Of a stretch of DNA of 24,621 bases, positions 10,301-21,240 are shown piece after piece. Under the pieces are notes generated by a model. The model ran no database searches. It was not told the DNA's origin and worked only from the letters and a program-made list of their open reading frames with translations. The position numbers and the translations under genes were made by a program. The stretch comes from Pelargonium cotyledonis. Lineage: Eukaryota; Streptophyta; Magnoliopsida; Geraniales; Geraniaceae. The stretch is taken from the NCBI GenBank assembly GCA_036897625.1, contig JAYMTA010000751.1:1-24621 (forward strand), given 5' to 3'. How positions within the stretch are numbered: the stretch's first letter is position 1; the number at the start of each line of letters is the position of its first letter.

Positions 10301-13300
10301 CCTATTATGTAGGGTGTGACCATCCCAACCCTTGTAGGAATCTGATTAAAAACATACCATTGAATTGGCCCCAAATTAGTGGTGCCATAATTGGTTCAAG
10401 TTTCTATTTATGTTTGTAGCCTGCTTCAGCATTGGTTTCTCGTGGTGCCATAATTGTGTTTGGTTAATATCTGTGAGTAACCCGTGCAGAAAAGTACATT
10501 AGTTTGAACTCTCCTGGTTAATAGTTAATGAGTATGCCATTGCAGTTGTAGCAAAGGCAAGTAAACCTTCCAAGTTGTCATTGGTGTGGACTTTACGTGG
10601 CACACATTCATCAAGTAAAGATCAGCAGGAGGTCCTGCCAGTCACTCCCTATAAAAGAGCAACATCTTGGAGAAGTTTCTTACAAAATTCAGCATCTATA
10701 TCCAATAATAGCTCTTCATCCATTACTAGGTACCCTGCCACATGGAACTGCTGTTTGTGCTGGAGGTGGTGTCTGTATTCAATATGCTTATGTGTTTTCT
10801 GGACAAATAATGAATTGTTACTTTTTTGGTAGGAAACTATTGCTTTCGAGAAAGATGAATACGATTTACACAAGGTCAAAACATGGATTTGCACTTAGAA
10901 AATCCAAAGTACTAAGTGTTGGTGGGTCCAGTTTAAAATGGTCAAAATCCATTGAAAGGCGTTCAAAAATGGTTAATGAGGTTAGTTAAGCTACTACATA
11001 TAGAGAACTTGTCCATTTGTGGAACGTGTTTATTTAATTTAGATGTTGCTGGCTGAGTTAGTGACTAGTGAAGCAACCTTTATCACTGGAATTCCCTTAC
11101 ATTTATGCCCCCCTTTTATTTAGGAAGCAACTCTAGCAGTGGCTGCCGCAGAGAGGAAGAAACGAGAACAGAATGGTGCTAATTCGTGTGCTCTTACTGG
11201 GACAAAGAATAAAAATCAGTCATTCCGTAAGTTAATTCATAGTATAAAGCTGTTGCCAGGTATGCCAATAAATATATCCTGGTGTAGCGGATGCGTTTAA
11301 ACTGTAGCAAACAATTATTATATCCTTCATAAATTCTGATGTGCACCTTCAATCAGTGTTTATTATTATTATTTTTTAAATTCTGTTTTAATGATGATTC
11401 TTCATATAAATTCAATGTTAATGAGTTGCGAGATGCTTGTTATTTCACAGGAGAACGCATATTTCGCATTGGATCAGTACGGTACAAAATGGATTCTTCA
11501 AGGCGGACACTTCAGAGGATTTCAGAAGGTCCCCTTGACATTTGTTTTGTAATGAAATCGGTGAATAGTAATTTGATTTTTATAATGAAATTGATCTAAG
11601 TTCAACTGCCCACTTACGCCTGTGCAGATGATGAATCATCATGTGCTGCTGCTGCTGCTTCCCAATCAAAGAACAGTTTGAAGAAATCCTATGTACCAAG
11701 GAGATTACTAATTGGGAATGATGAGTATGCTTTCTTCTTTTTATTTGTTATTAGCACTATGCTGCTTTCTTCTTATTACGTTAATCTTACTGATGCTTAT
11801 AATTTGTTAAAATTATTCATATAGTATAGTGTAAATTGGTATATTTGTTGAAGTTTCTACATATTAGTTAATACCATGCTTGTGAGTGATAGGATGGTAC
11901 ATATTCATTCCAATATTTGACAGGTATGTCAGAATAGGCAATGGTAATCAGCTTGTTAGAGATCCAAAGAAACGAACCCGTGCACTGGCAAGTGAGAAAG
12001 TTCGATGGAGTTTGCATACTGCCAGGTTACGGTTAGCTAGAAAGCGAAAGTACTGTCTGTTTTTTACAAGATTTGGAAAATGCAACAAGGGTGATGGAAA
12101 GTGCCCTTATATTCATGATCCCTCAAAGATTGCAGTCTGCACAAAATTTCTGAATGGTTTTTGTTCTGATTCCAACTGCAAATTGACTCATAAGGTTAAA
12201 TACCTATCTGGTTAAGAGTACTTAATATGGTCAACCTCTCTTTATTTTTTCTGTCCCTTGATTCTCTTTCCTCATGCAGGTCATTCCAGAAAGAATGCAA
12301 GATTGTTCTTACTTTCTTCAAGGTGCCTTTCTTTTATCAAGCTGAAGTCTTACCTAATCTTGCCAATGACCAACGGACGTTTTTTTTTTCTGGCAGGTTT
12401 ATGCACTAATGAACAGTGTCCCTATAGACATGTAAATGTGAATCAAAATGCCCCTACTTGTGAAGGATTCCTCAAGGGCTATTGTAAGGATGGTGATGAG
12501 GTATGACTTGTTTAAACCTCCAATTTTCAATTCTCATCTGTTATCGTATCATTAAACCGATCCGTTTTGTATTTCTGCACATCTTTCAAATGAAATTATT
12601 ATGTGAACTATTTTGTATTTCTTTATATTCTTCGCATCAGAAATATCTTGAACCCTCATTTTCCTCTTAAAATCTGGTCGTTAGTCACTTATTGTGCTTT
12701 ATATCTAGATTGAATCTTATTACTTTATATCTCCTCTTTGTTTTAATATTCAATCTGGGCAATTTATACTGCATCTTAATTATATTCCATGTTTGGGTCG
12801 TATTTGGATTATTTTTATGGGATAGAAATCATCTGTTTTTTTTTTTTTTTTTTTTTTTTAAATTAGGAACCACATGTTAGTAAGTATTGTATGTAAATAG
12901 ACTGAAAAGAAGAATTTTGTTGATTCACATTCCCTTGAAAGATAATCCAGATGCAATCTTAGTATCATATTACCAAAGAAAGAAGTAATTTTGAACAAAG
13001 GACGGTATTGTTATCTGTTGTTGCAGTGTCGTAAAAAACACAGCTACACATGCCCCATTTTTGAATCAACGGGATGTTGTCCTCAAGGGTCCAAGTGCAA
13101 GCTTCACCACCCTAAAAAGCGAAGCAAGGGAAAGAAAAAGAAACAATCTGGAGAAGAGAAGAAGCATGCCCAAGGGCGATACTTTGGTTCCAGTTGTGCT
13201 AATTCTGAGAGTGGAAGCATGGTGTGTGAAAGACAAACTGCACAGACTAATGATGCCATTATATTTGAAGGAAACCTCGCCGATTATATAAGCCTAGATT

Positions 13301-13434
13301 TTAGTGATGATGAAGCTGGAGAAAGTAATGATGTTTCGAATGAGCAGAGTACTTTTTACAACAGCGGCCCATCGGATGTGCAGTTACATGATCTTGATGG
13401 CCTTATAAAACCGATCCGCATTATGACACAATGA
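4313..13434 (+). CDS. SOP1: SOP1/ZC3H3-like five-CCCH zinc-finger protein (nuclear RNA surveillance), 10 exons
   Basis: Exons: 4313-9299, 10552-10729, 10833-10980, 11124-11226, 11451-11528, 11628-11724, 11924-12194, 12280-12322, 12397-12500, 13027-13434. They join in phase to 2138 residues. The first in-frame ATG is at 4313; a longer open frame starting at TTG 4223 is unlikely to be used. The N-terminus is Pro/His-rich, then come an EH-S-S-S-RG repeat (residues about 232-267), a Lys block KIVKKKKIVKKIIKKV (about 563-580) and an SV40-like KSKKKRKVW (about 923). Five CCCH fingers occupy about 1908-2031: Cx8Cx6Cx3H, Cx7Cx4Cx3H twice, Cx7Cx5Cx3H and Cx8Cx5Cx3H. The tail is acidic. Known: Arabidopsis SOP1 assists HEN2 and the nuclear exosome, and human ZC3H3 has five similar fingers. 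I infer the same role here from architecture. Intron 9 splits finger 4. Orthology is likely but not proven. Confidence 0.88.
9300..10551 (+). other. Intron 1 of the SOP1-like gene
   Basis: This 1.25-kb AT-rich intron separates the 5-kb first exon from the conserved C-terminal exons. The donor is AAAG|GTTTGT. Two in-phase acceptors lie six bases apart (exon starts 10546 or 10552), changing the product by two residues (an extra Val-Val in place of nothing). Reading through the donor gives a stop at 9317-9319, so intron retention would yield a protein of about 1668 residues with no zinc finger. It contains a 117-bp tandem duplication. Confidence 0.8.
10148..10381 (+). repeat. 117-bp tandem duplication inside intron 1
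   Basis: Two adjacent copies (10148-10264 and about 10265-10381) begin CAGACCTGCTAT and share GGGAACATTATACCCTATTA, GACCATCCCAACCCTT and ACATACCATTGAATTGG. Only a handful of substitutions and small indels separate them. A shorter echo, GGTGCCATAATTG, occurs at about 10380 and 10443. No known element was recognised. Confidence 0.85.
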
Positions 13435-13789
13435 TCTATCTTTGGCCTCGACTCCGAGGATGTTGATGCACTGTATTGTTGATGTTTTATTTTTTGTAAG
13501 GTGTTCTTTTTCGTTAGTTTATTTGTGTTATCTTATTGTAGGAAACTTGATTTCTATATTGTTAGCAATTTTGTAAATGAATAGTGTTACAAAGCAGTTG
13601 AATGATAAAGAGGTTGAGAATGCACTGTGTTGTGTTGTGTTGTGCTGCACGTCTTGAGTGTTTGTTTGAAACATTATATTCTCACATAAACTAACAAAAA
13701 TATCTAATAAATAAATTTCTATCTTTTTATCAAATATTAAAAAATTCAGTGCATTTTACTCATTCTAATTTTGTATGTGGGATGTCAAA

Positions 13790-14892
13790 TCGGTAAGGGC
13801 GGAGATCTTCTGAAACCCAATACCAAATGGATTACTGGGGATGGTCAATGTACTCGTCTGTTCGCTGATAATTGGACCTTCTCCTCCTGCTAATCTTACA
13901 GTCCCTTACAATAGTAATGTAGTAGCATTACTCATTGATCCGACAAATCGTGAGTGGAGGCAGGAAAAAATACAGGATCTATTAGGATCCCAATTTGTTC
14001 CTGAGGTCTCAGCAATCAAACTTCCTTTAATTGCTCCGGCGGAAGATGAAATCTCCTGGTCCATATCTTAGTCGGGTGAGTACTCAAGTTAATTATCATC
14101 TAAACCTAATATACGTTGGAGTCATATTTGTAGTCTTATATGGTTATGGCAAGCAATTCCTGTTTCAGCCCAAAAAACTCCTTAATCATAACACTTGTAT
14201 CTGATGTGGTGTGGCAGAGGAGTCCTTGGAGCATTGTCTATTTCACTGTTCGGATAGTAGGTTCTGTGTCAGTTTTATTAAATGCAAAGAGTCCAGGTAT
14301 ATTGGGATTTGGTTCATCTGGAAAAGAAGATGTGATAAAATATTTAAAAATATTCTTCATCATCCGTCTGTTACAAGCACTTTGATTCTAGCAGTGGAGA
14401 GGCTTTATCTCCCATGAGAAACTCTCCGCCCATTGTTCAAATTGATTGCAGTTTTAGAAATTTGGAAGAGGAGGTGCAGGATGGGATATCAGTTTATCCA
14501 ACATTTCAATAGCTAGACAGGCTCTCTCTCTCAACTCAGAGTCAGAAGCATTAGCACTCAGAGCTGCCATTTTGTTCTTTATCAATTCCAATTTGCAGAA
14601 CCCATCTCTTCTAACCAATCTTTTCAGGTGGATTAAGGAGGGCAAGACTCCACTTTAATTTGTAGTTATATATATGTTGTTAAAGATGTCATCTTTTTGT
14701 TGGATATGTTTTTTTCTTTTTTTTGTAAATCAGCTCTTCAGCTGGCAGATATTGGCAATATGTTGTAATGGCTGATAAACAAGCCAAATTTTGGTAGATT
14801 AGGAGTCTCAAAACTTTGGACTGCTAATCACTTTTGTAATACTGCTTCTACTTCTTAATATGAGCTTGCGGTTATGTCAAAATAAAAAACAT
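13790..14892 (+). mobile_element. Decayed, 5'-truncated LINE (zf-RVT and RNase H-like remains)
   Basis: Broken frames carry the order found downstream of the reverse transcriptase in plant LINEs. First is W-I-T-G-D-G-x-C and D-N-W (about 13828-13875), then after a frame change LLIDPTNREWRQEKIQDLL and IKLPL (13949-14035). Next come LWQAIP, and then EESLEHCLFHCSDS (about 14215-14256), a zf-RVT signature. An RNase H-like piece follows with IDCSF, GRGGAGW and SESEALALRAA (about 14440-14570). The 3' end (TTAATATGAGCTTGCGGTT...CAAAATAAAAAAC) resembles a LINE tail. Stops and frameshifts are frequent, so it is inactive. AAATATTA at 13732-13739 and 14894-14901 is a possible target-site duplication, which would extend the element to about 13740. 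Confidence 0.8.
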
Positions 14893-15540
14893 TAAATATT
14901 ATTTACTGTATAATTTTTATGATTTCATTCCACAAATATACTCACGAAAATAAATGGGTATAGAAAATCATGTTGCCTCCATCCATCCAGTTCTAAACAT
15001 CTTTCAAATTTGCAAGATTTTTTTACTTTAAAATTGGTTTAAATTTTTATATGATCAAACATATATTAATTATCATACCTACTCGTGCATCTCTAATTAA
15101 TGGTAAGTTAACTTCAACAAATGATATGTATCATTTTGTATCAAGCTCTTCTTAGCATTGTTTTATGGTAAAGGTAATACCATCAATTGAAAGAAGATGC
15201 GGTCTGAGAGAACCAAGCGCTTTAAATCGTTTGTTTAAATAGTTGTTGATTAGCGTATATCACACATTAAAAAAATATGAAGTCTGTCTTTACTTGATAT
15301 ACTCTCCATCTATGAGCTTAAAATTTTGAATTAGATAGAGTTTAACAATCCCCGTACGTACGTAGAAGAAAAATTTATTAATAATTTGTAACTTTAAAGA
15401 TTTAGAATTTGTGTTTGACACTTCAAATTTTGTTGTTTGTAATTTGATCAATTGACTAAATCGCAAGATGTTTTTCTCGAAAGCTTGGTCTGCTATTGAG
15501 TATTGACAAACCAAGTCCGGACCAACAAAAAGTGATCCAC
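14893..15540. other. AT-rich intergenic stretch
   Basis: No coding or RNA gene seen. The only notable feature is a short palindromic run CGTACGTACG near 15354-15363. Confidence 0.6.
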
Positions 15541-15809
15541 GAAAAAACCGTGCATACTATGCATGCTTGCCATATCTACCCAAAAGTTTAAACTAATTTT
15601 CATGGTTCCGAATTTTCATGGTTTCTTCACCACACAAAGCATGCACGCACTCCACTTGCAAACAAAACTAGTTACCTATCTTATCCATCAAATAAACGGA
15701 TCAAAACAATCTCCAAAAGCTCAGCCACTCCACTCTGCTTTTTCATCATACTATGCAAAACCATTTCCCAGAAAATTAGATAATACATAGAACAATATTA
15801 CTCTGAAAA
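15541..15809 (+). promoter_or_regulatory. Likely ndhM promoter and 5' leader
   Basis: This lies directly upstream of the ndhM start. CTTATCC at 15680-15686 reads GGATAAG on the other strand, an I-box core known from light-regulated plant promoters. That would suit a photosynthesis-related gene. No unambiguous TATA box was found, and the transcription start is not defined by sequence alone. Confidence 0.35.
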
Positions 15810-16999
15810 ATGGCTGAAGCCATACTACACATGACATCAACATCTTCTTGCATGGCTTCCACAAAATTCTCCATGCCGGGTTGGAGTGCTGGTGCCATTA
15901 AAACACAAGTAGCAGCAACAGCAAGAAAGAGATTTAGCTCCCTCTCCATTTCTGCTCAACAGCAGCCGGCTGCTGAGGTCCAAGAAGATGTGCAACAGCC
16001 GGAGGAACAAGTGACGAAACCACCTACAAAACCAAGACCTGTTGAGCCACAAGTGAATGTCAAGAGCAAGAACATGACCCGAGAATACGGAGGGCAGTGG
16101 CTGAGCAGCACCACCCGCCATGTCAGGATCTTCGCTGCCTACATCGATCCTGAAACTTATAAGTTCGACCAGACGCAGATGGATAAGCTCACCCTTATCC
16201 TTGATCCAACTGACGAGTTCTTGTGGACAGATGAAACTACCACCAAGATTTATTCTTATTTCCAGGAGCTTGTTGATCACTATGAGGTAATATTTCTCTT
16301 ATTTCCAACTGATGTTACAATGCTTCATTGTAGTCATCCTAACGATTCTGCTAAAAATCCAAACCCGGAATCCTAATGCACACAAATAAAAATTTCTAGG
16401 ACTAAGAGACTCTGTAACTCATTGCACAAATCCTTGTGACGTTTCGTTGCACAACAAGAGACTAGCTTGCATTACGGTTAACGATTATAGACCAAAGAGA
16501 GATTCTTCCTACCTACCTGTGTCAAGCTAATTAGTTTCCCTAGCATTCAAATACTCGATACAAATTTCTCTAGAGCATCTCTAACATACCCGAGCACACT
16601 CTTAAAGACAAGAAGCACAAATGAAAGAAGCCCTTATCTACGAAAGAATCTATATCCAATCTAGAGATCAATTTTTGGAGGAAATACAGTAATCTTTTAA
16701 CGCCCTAATTGCATTTCTCAAGCTTTCTTCTATGGTTTCCCTTAGATTGTCATTTTCAGTAAAAATACAGTAAATTACTTTTGTATAAGGTTAAGACACT
16801 AACCTTTGATGTGAATCAGGGCGCCCCATTGACAGAATACACACTTCGTCTAATTGGTTCAGACATTGAGCACCGCATAAGGAAAATGCTATATGACGGA
16901 GAAATTAAGTACAATATGAATGCAAAAACCCTCAACTTCAGCATGGGGAAGCCCCGCGTTCAATTCAATGATATAGATGTCCAACCTCAAGATGTATAA
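15810..16999 (+). CDS. ndhM: NdhM, chloroplast NAD(P)H dehydrogenase-like complex subunit M
   Basis: Two exons, 15810-16286 and 16820-16999, join in phase 0 to 218 residues, close to the family's usual length of about 217. The first 50 or so residues are rich in Ser, Thr and Ala with few acidic residues (MAEAILHMTSTSSCMASTKF...), as expected of a chloroplast transit peptide. The mature part has the conserved NdhM features STTRHVRIFAAYIDPET, QMDKLTLILDP and FLWTDE (exon 1) and LTEYTLRLIGSDIEHRIRK, LYDGEIKYNM and LNFSMGKPR (exon 2). NdhM belongs to subcomplex A of the thylakoid NDH complex, which serves cyclic electron flow around photosystem I and chlororespiration. The gene is nuclear and intact. 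Its 3' end faces that of the next gene. Confidence 0.96.
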
Positions 17000-17137
17000 T
17001 GATAAGACCACTTGAACATTGGTGGAGACAACAATCCTAAATGCTGGGTAGTGACATAATATTGTAATGGTATATAAATATGCTTCATTTCCACCAGTAC
17101 ATATGTACATCTTGCATATGATCAAAAAATGCCTCCA

Positions 17138-20100
17138 TCACTTGCTGCCTGAACTATCTACTTTTCCAGGTAACACCTCTAAACATGACGGGTCCAACCA
17201 TGGCGGAAAGGATCCTTCATCAGCCACATGCTGAAACAACATACACAAACAATCCACATTAGAAATTACCATGTAACTTGCATGAATCAGCAAAAATACA
17301 TGCCCACATGAAAGCCATAACAATCCCAGAAAAACTCAATTCACATGTTTTGTACAAGCCTGACGGCAGGTGTTGTTGATGGGATTGTATTGGTTGACAC
17401 TTGACACCGAACAGCGGATGAAAAAATAATAAACTAATTCGTAGTTTTTTTTTTCCCTTTATGTCAAACATAAAATTTGCATCACATTTAAATATATGAA
17501 ATCTGAACTTGGTTTTACTCCCACTAATAGAACTTAATACCAAATCAGAGTTGTTAGATCAGCCCCGCACGATACAAGGATGAGCATTTGGCTTATCAAG
17601 CCAAGAGAGTGCACAATATAGTTGTTTTCCATTGTGAGACTTAATCCCCAACCACCTTACTTTTGTTGAACATACATTATTTCTTTGATTGAAGAATAAA
17701 AGATAATTGGTTTCCATTTAGTTAGTTTCACAGTGTTGTTACAATATAACTAACATAATAAGTAAGCAATGTGCGCATGATGGGAGAACAAGATAAAATA
17801 TCACAATGGTGCATTATTAATAAGAAACTCACCTCCAACCAATAGAAAAATCCACGTAAGAGATTTAAAACCTTGCAACGATCACGCTTGACCGAATCAA
17901 TCTTCCCCTTAAGACCTGAAAGATACAGGACTGAAAATCAAAAAGAAAAAATACTGTTGAACTGTACACAGACTAAATTAATATAAAATCCAATACCAAT
18001 GTAAACGCAACCCATGCGAAAAAACCCACAGAAACTAACTAAAATTTATACATTAGAAAGAATAAGCACAACACCATCCAATTTGCTATATTTGAAATGA
18101 TAGCCCAAAACAGTAGAGCTAAATAAACAAACAGATAAATATCTCTGGCGTTTGTACCAGTAGGGGTGTTTCCACACCTTCAATAATGGATGTCCTAATT
18201 CCAAGCCATGTGAAAGAGGAAAGTTAAAATATGAGATTGTGAAGAGGGTTTCTGCCATTTTTGGTGTCTACTACTTGATAAAAAAAAATAAACAAAGGAT
18301 TACTGAGAATGGCATTACAAGAAACCTACAGTAGCATTAAACACAACAGAACCTAAACCAAATTTCAAGCCTATTATATATATATATATATACATACATA
18401 TATACACACACAAATTCGTTTAGATTCCAGTAGAGCCAGATTAAGACAAAACTCCATTTGTTTATGTTAATGTGCCAAGCAAGGGATTGTTGCAGTAAAC
18501 ATTAGAATAAAACAGGGAAAAGTATGCTTTGGAAATTAAGATCTTTCTTTTCATGTTGCATAATATTTTGCCTACAAACTGAGGAAATGGTAAGAGATGT
18601 AAACATCTCCAACTCAATCTTATTAGGGGCCACATCCTGAAAATTTGGTATTCACAGTTTAACAAATAAATTCTGCCATTTATAATCCCTGGAGTTACAA
18701 CTACTACACCACAGTGGCAACTGGCAACTCAAAACATCAAATGCTGACACGCAAAAAAATTAATATTACTATTTGCTGACTAAATAGCTATGGAGCATAT
18801 AACAATTATACTTATGAATGATCTAGCAGTGCAATAAGTGAAATAAAGTGGCATTTAGGCTACTTCCAGGAATGATCATGGAGAGGAAATATCAGTAGCA
18901 GTTGAGCCTAACAAATAGAACAAGAGCAAGCATCGGTTCAGATAACAGTTAATCCAGTAATCATAGATGGTTACAAATGATAAAAAGTACATCCTCAGAC
19001 CTCCTATAGTGGTTCCTCGAGGAAGAATTTTGCTAAAGGCTTCATGCAACCAAACCCAAGGTCTAGGGTTGTTGTATAAAGGACAAGGATAATCACAAGT
19101 TCACAGATTACTGTTTATAATTAGAAATATGAGAATATGAGATATTGTAATGTGAGTTTATGTTGACTTTACTTATGAATTTTTTTGTTTATCATGTCTA
19201 TAGCAAGTGAAGTCAGATAATTAAGAACTCATTGACATTGCATTTGAAAATCCAGAGAAAGATAAAACTCACTCGAATGATGTTTGAGATAAGATTTACC
19301 CCGCCCTTTGCGCCTCGTTACTGTTCGCCAACGATCATCATACTCCTTTTGGCTGTATGGTATTTGAAGAAGATTCATTAGTTCTGCCCTAAACTTAGAA
19401 TTGTTACCTGCACCACTACCACTAACTAGATCGACAAATGGCGTATTATTTTGCCTTTGAGATGGATCTGTATCCATCATAATCAGATCTGATTCAGAAG
19501 AACTCTCTTCACCCTCCTCATATATCACTTCTTTGCCAGTATTGGATGTCAGTATCAGTTTTTTGCCTTCCATCCTAACTTTTGATAAAAATCTTAGGTA
19601 GCATTCATCAGTCTCAGGAACGCTTTCCTGCTCAGCCAAATTAGGAGCTTTCATACTACGTTTCTTGCTTGACAAATTATTTACTACACTGAAAACAGGA
19701 TTCCCAGATCTGAGACTTCTACTCTTTCTTACCTCTGAAATTCTTTTTTCTTTGTCTGCAACTTTTTTGGAAATTTTGGGAGTTACTGTCTTTTCTCCCT
19801 CTGGATTCACCCATGCATTATCCCTTGTTACCGCATTTCTATCAATGGTTTCCATCTCTTGGTGATCGAGGGCATATTGTTCTTCAACTTCTTTTTCGTA
19901 CTTAATAGTGTATGTCACCCCACCACTTGCTGCAACTTCAAGTACATATGAGTTCCCATCTTCTTTCAAATTCTCAAAGAACAATTTATACTGAGGATCA
20001 TCACCATCTGCAACCTTTTTGATAATTTTGGGAGAAACTGTGTTTTCTTCCTCTGAATTCACCCATGTGTTATCCATTGTAACCACATTTCTATCAATGG

Positions 20101-21151
20101 TTTCCCTCTCTTGGCAATCGAGGCCATAGCGCTCTTCAACTTCTTTTTCATACTTAATAGTGAATGTCAACCCACCACTTGCTGCAACTTCAAGTACATA
20201 TGAGTTCCCATCTTCTTTTAAATTCTCAAGGAACAATTTATACTGAGGATCCTCAAGATCTGCTGGCAGGCAGTCTAAATCACCATCATCTTCATCTTCA
20301 TCTTCATCAGCAGAAGCAACACTACGATTCGCACGAATACCAGCATCCAGAAATATCGCATAATCGTCGTCAGTGTCTGGATCACTCATTTGAATAACAT
20401 TATATGCAATTTTGTTCCTAGAATTACCCCGAAAGTTGGACTTGTAATTCTGTTCAGCAATGTGACGTCTCTTCAGCCTCCTTGTCAACCTCACATCACT
20501 CACAAAACCAGGGCATTCGTTATGACCTTTCGAAATCATAGTGACAGCACGGTTTTCTGCGAAATCACACCCCAGTTCGGTCAAGAAATAAGATGCTTTA
20601 TGTCTCAACTCTTCTTGTCCCTCAACTGAACTTGCAGCCCCCAAAAAAACTCTGCTTTCAGAAAGCACACACAAAGGATGAGAAGCTAAATATACCAATG
20701 GCCTCCACCAAACTAACTTGTTTAAATTAATCTATGCTTAGTCGACAATGACAAGAAAGTGCATGATGAAAATATGATTAGTTTCTGAATATTACTTGAT
20801 TGTTGATACAGGAAAAATTATTCCTAGAGAGAACAGAAATTAGCTGGGTTGGGCTAAATTTTCAATCTTAGTACAACAATACAAGATGAACAACAGATCA
20901 GCCCAACAGATATTTATTGACACAGAAAACTTAAAAATCAAATTGGCTAGGTTTTTTTTTTTATAGAAATCATTACATGAGACTATAGCACATTAGACGC
21001 AGCCATTTTCTTGGGAACCAAACAGGGTAATGAAAAAGAAGAATCAAAGAACAAATTTGAATGAAAGAATCTTGAAACAAATCTCAATGGAAAAATGAAA
21101 ACCTTCTTGGACCAACTCTGAGAAAGCTCGACGGTTGGTTCTTCTCCTCAT
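17138..21151 (-). CDS. Unknown acidic plant protein with internal 84-residue duplication, 4 exons
   Basis: Minus-strand exons: 21151-21103, 20712-19273, 17915-17833, 17230-17138. Phases agree and give 554 residues. The start is ATG at 21151 (MRRRTNRRAFSELVQEVWW...); the large exon alone lacks an upstream ATG, which shows that a first exon is needed. Visible features are a basic N-terminus, a basic patch RLTRRLKRRH (about 91-100), an acidic run DEDEDEDDGD (about 152-161), and two near-identical units starting DPQYKLF at residues 171 and 255. A weaker third unit lies at about 385-415, then a basic stretch TRRKGRGKSYLKHH, and a C-terminus containing PPWLDPSCLEVLPG. There is no signal peptide, membrane segment or catalytic motif that I recognise. 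The charge pattern suggests a nuclear protein, which is inference only. The third intron carries no gene. Confidence 0.85.
18374..18412 (-). repeat. Microsatellite (TA)n(CA)n in an intron
   Basis: A run of TA dinucleotides followed by TACA and CA repeats. It lies inside the 1357-base intron (17916-19272) between the second and third exons of the minus-strand unknown gene. Confidence 0.9.
19748..20251 (-). repeat. 252-bp in-frame tandem duplication within coding sequence
   Basis: Codons beginning DPQYKLF at 20251 and again at 19999 head two adjacent units of 84 codons. They share KEDGNSYVLEVAASGG, TIKYEKEVEE and KKVAD nearly unchanged, with other positions diverged. The period is a multiple of three, so the reading frame is kept. 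Confidence 0.9.
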
Positions 21152-21240
21152 GCAATATCTGACCCACCAGCTGCCCTGAGAGGGAGGGAGAGAGAGGCCT
21201 TGGATTGAGAGTTTGAGACTAAATTAGCAAGATAATTATC
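21152..21240 (-). promoter_or_regulatory. Pyrimidine-rich 5' leader of the unknown minus-strand gene
   Basis: Read on the minus strand, the sequence just before the ATG at 21151 contains a CT-rich tract (complement of GAGGGAGGGAGAGAGAGG at about 21180-21197). Such tracts are common in plant 5' leaders and core promoters. The exact transcription start is not visible. Confidence 0.35.

Noticed and set aside
15563..15790. 75-codon frame just upstream of ndhM
   Set aside because: It has no recognisable protein features and lies in the likely promoter and leader.
15837..16280. 147-codon minus-strand frame opposite ndhM
   Set aside because: It is a shadow of the well-supported ndhM exon 1.
18160..18185. 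GTAGGGGTGTTTCC as the partner terminus of the hAT-like remnant
   Set aside because: It lies 14 kb away inside an intron of another gene, without GCGGGT subterminal motifs, so it is probably chance.
20696..20698. Start of the minus-strand unknown protein at 20698
   Set aside because: That codon is TTG. The frame continues upstream through WWRP to a good acceptor at 20713-20714, and an ATG exon at 21151-21103 joins in phase.
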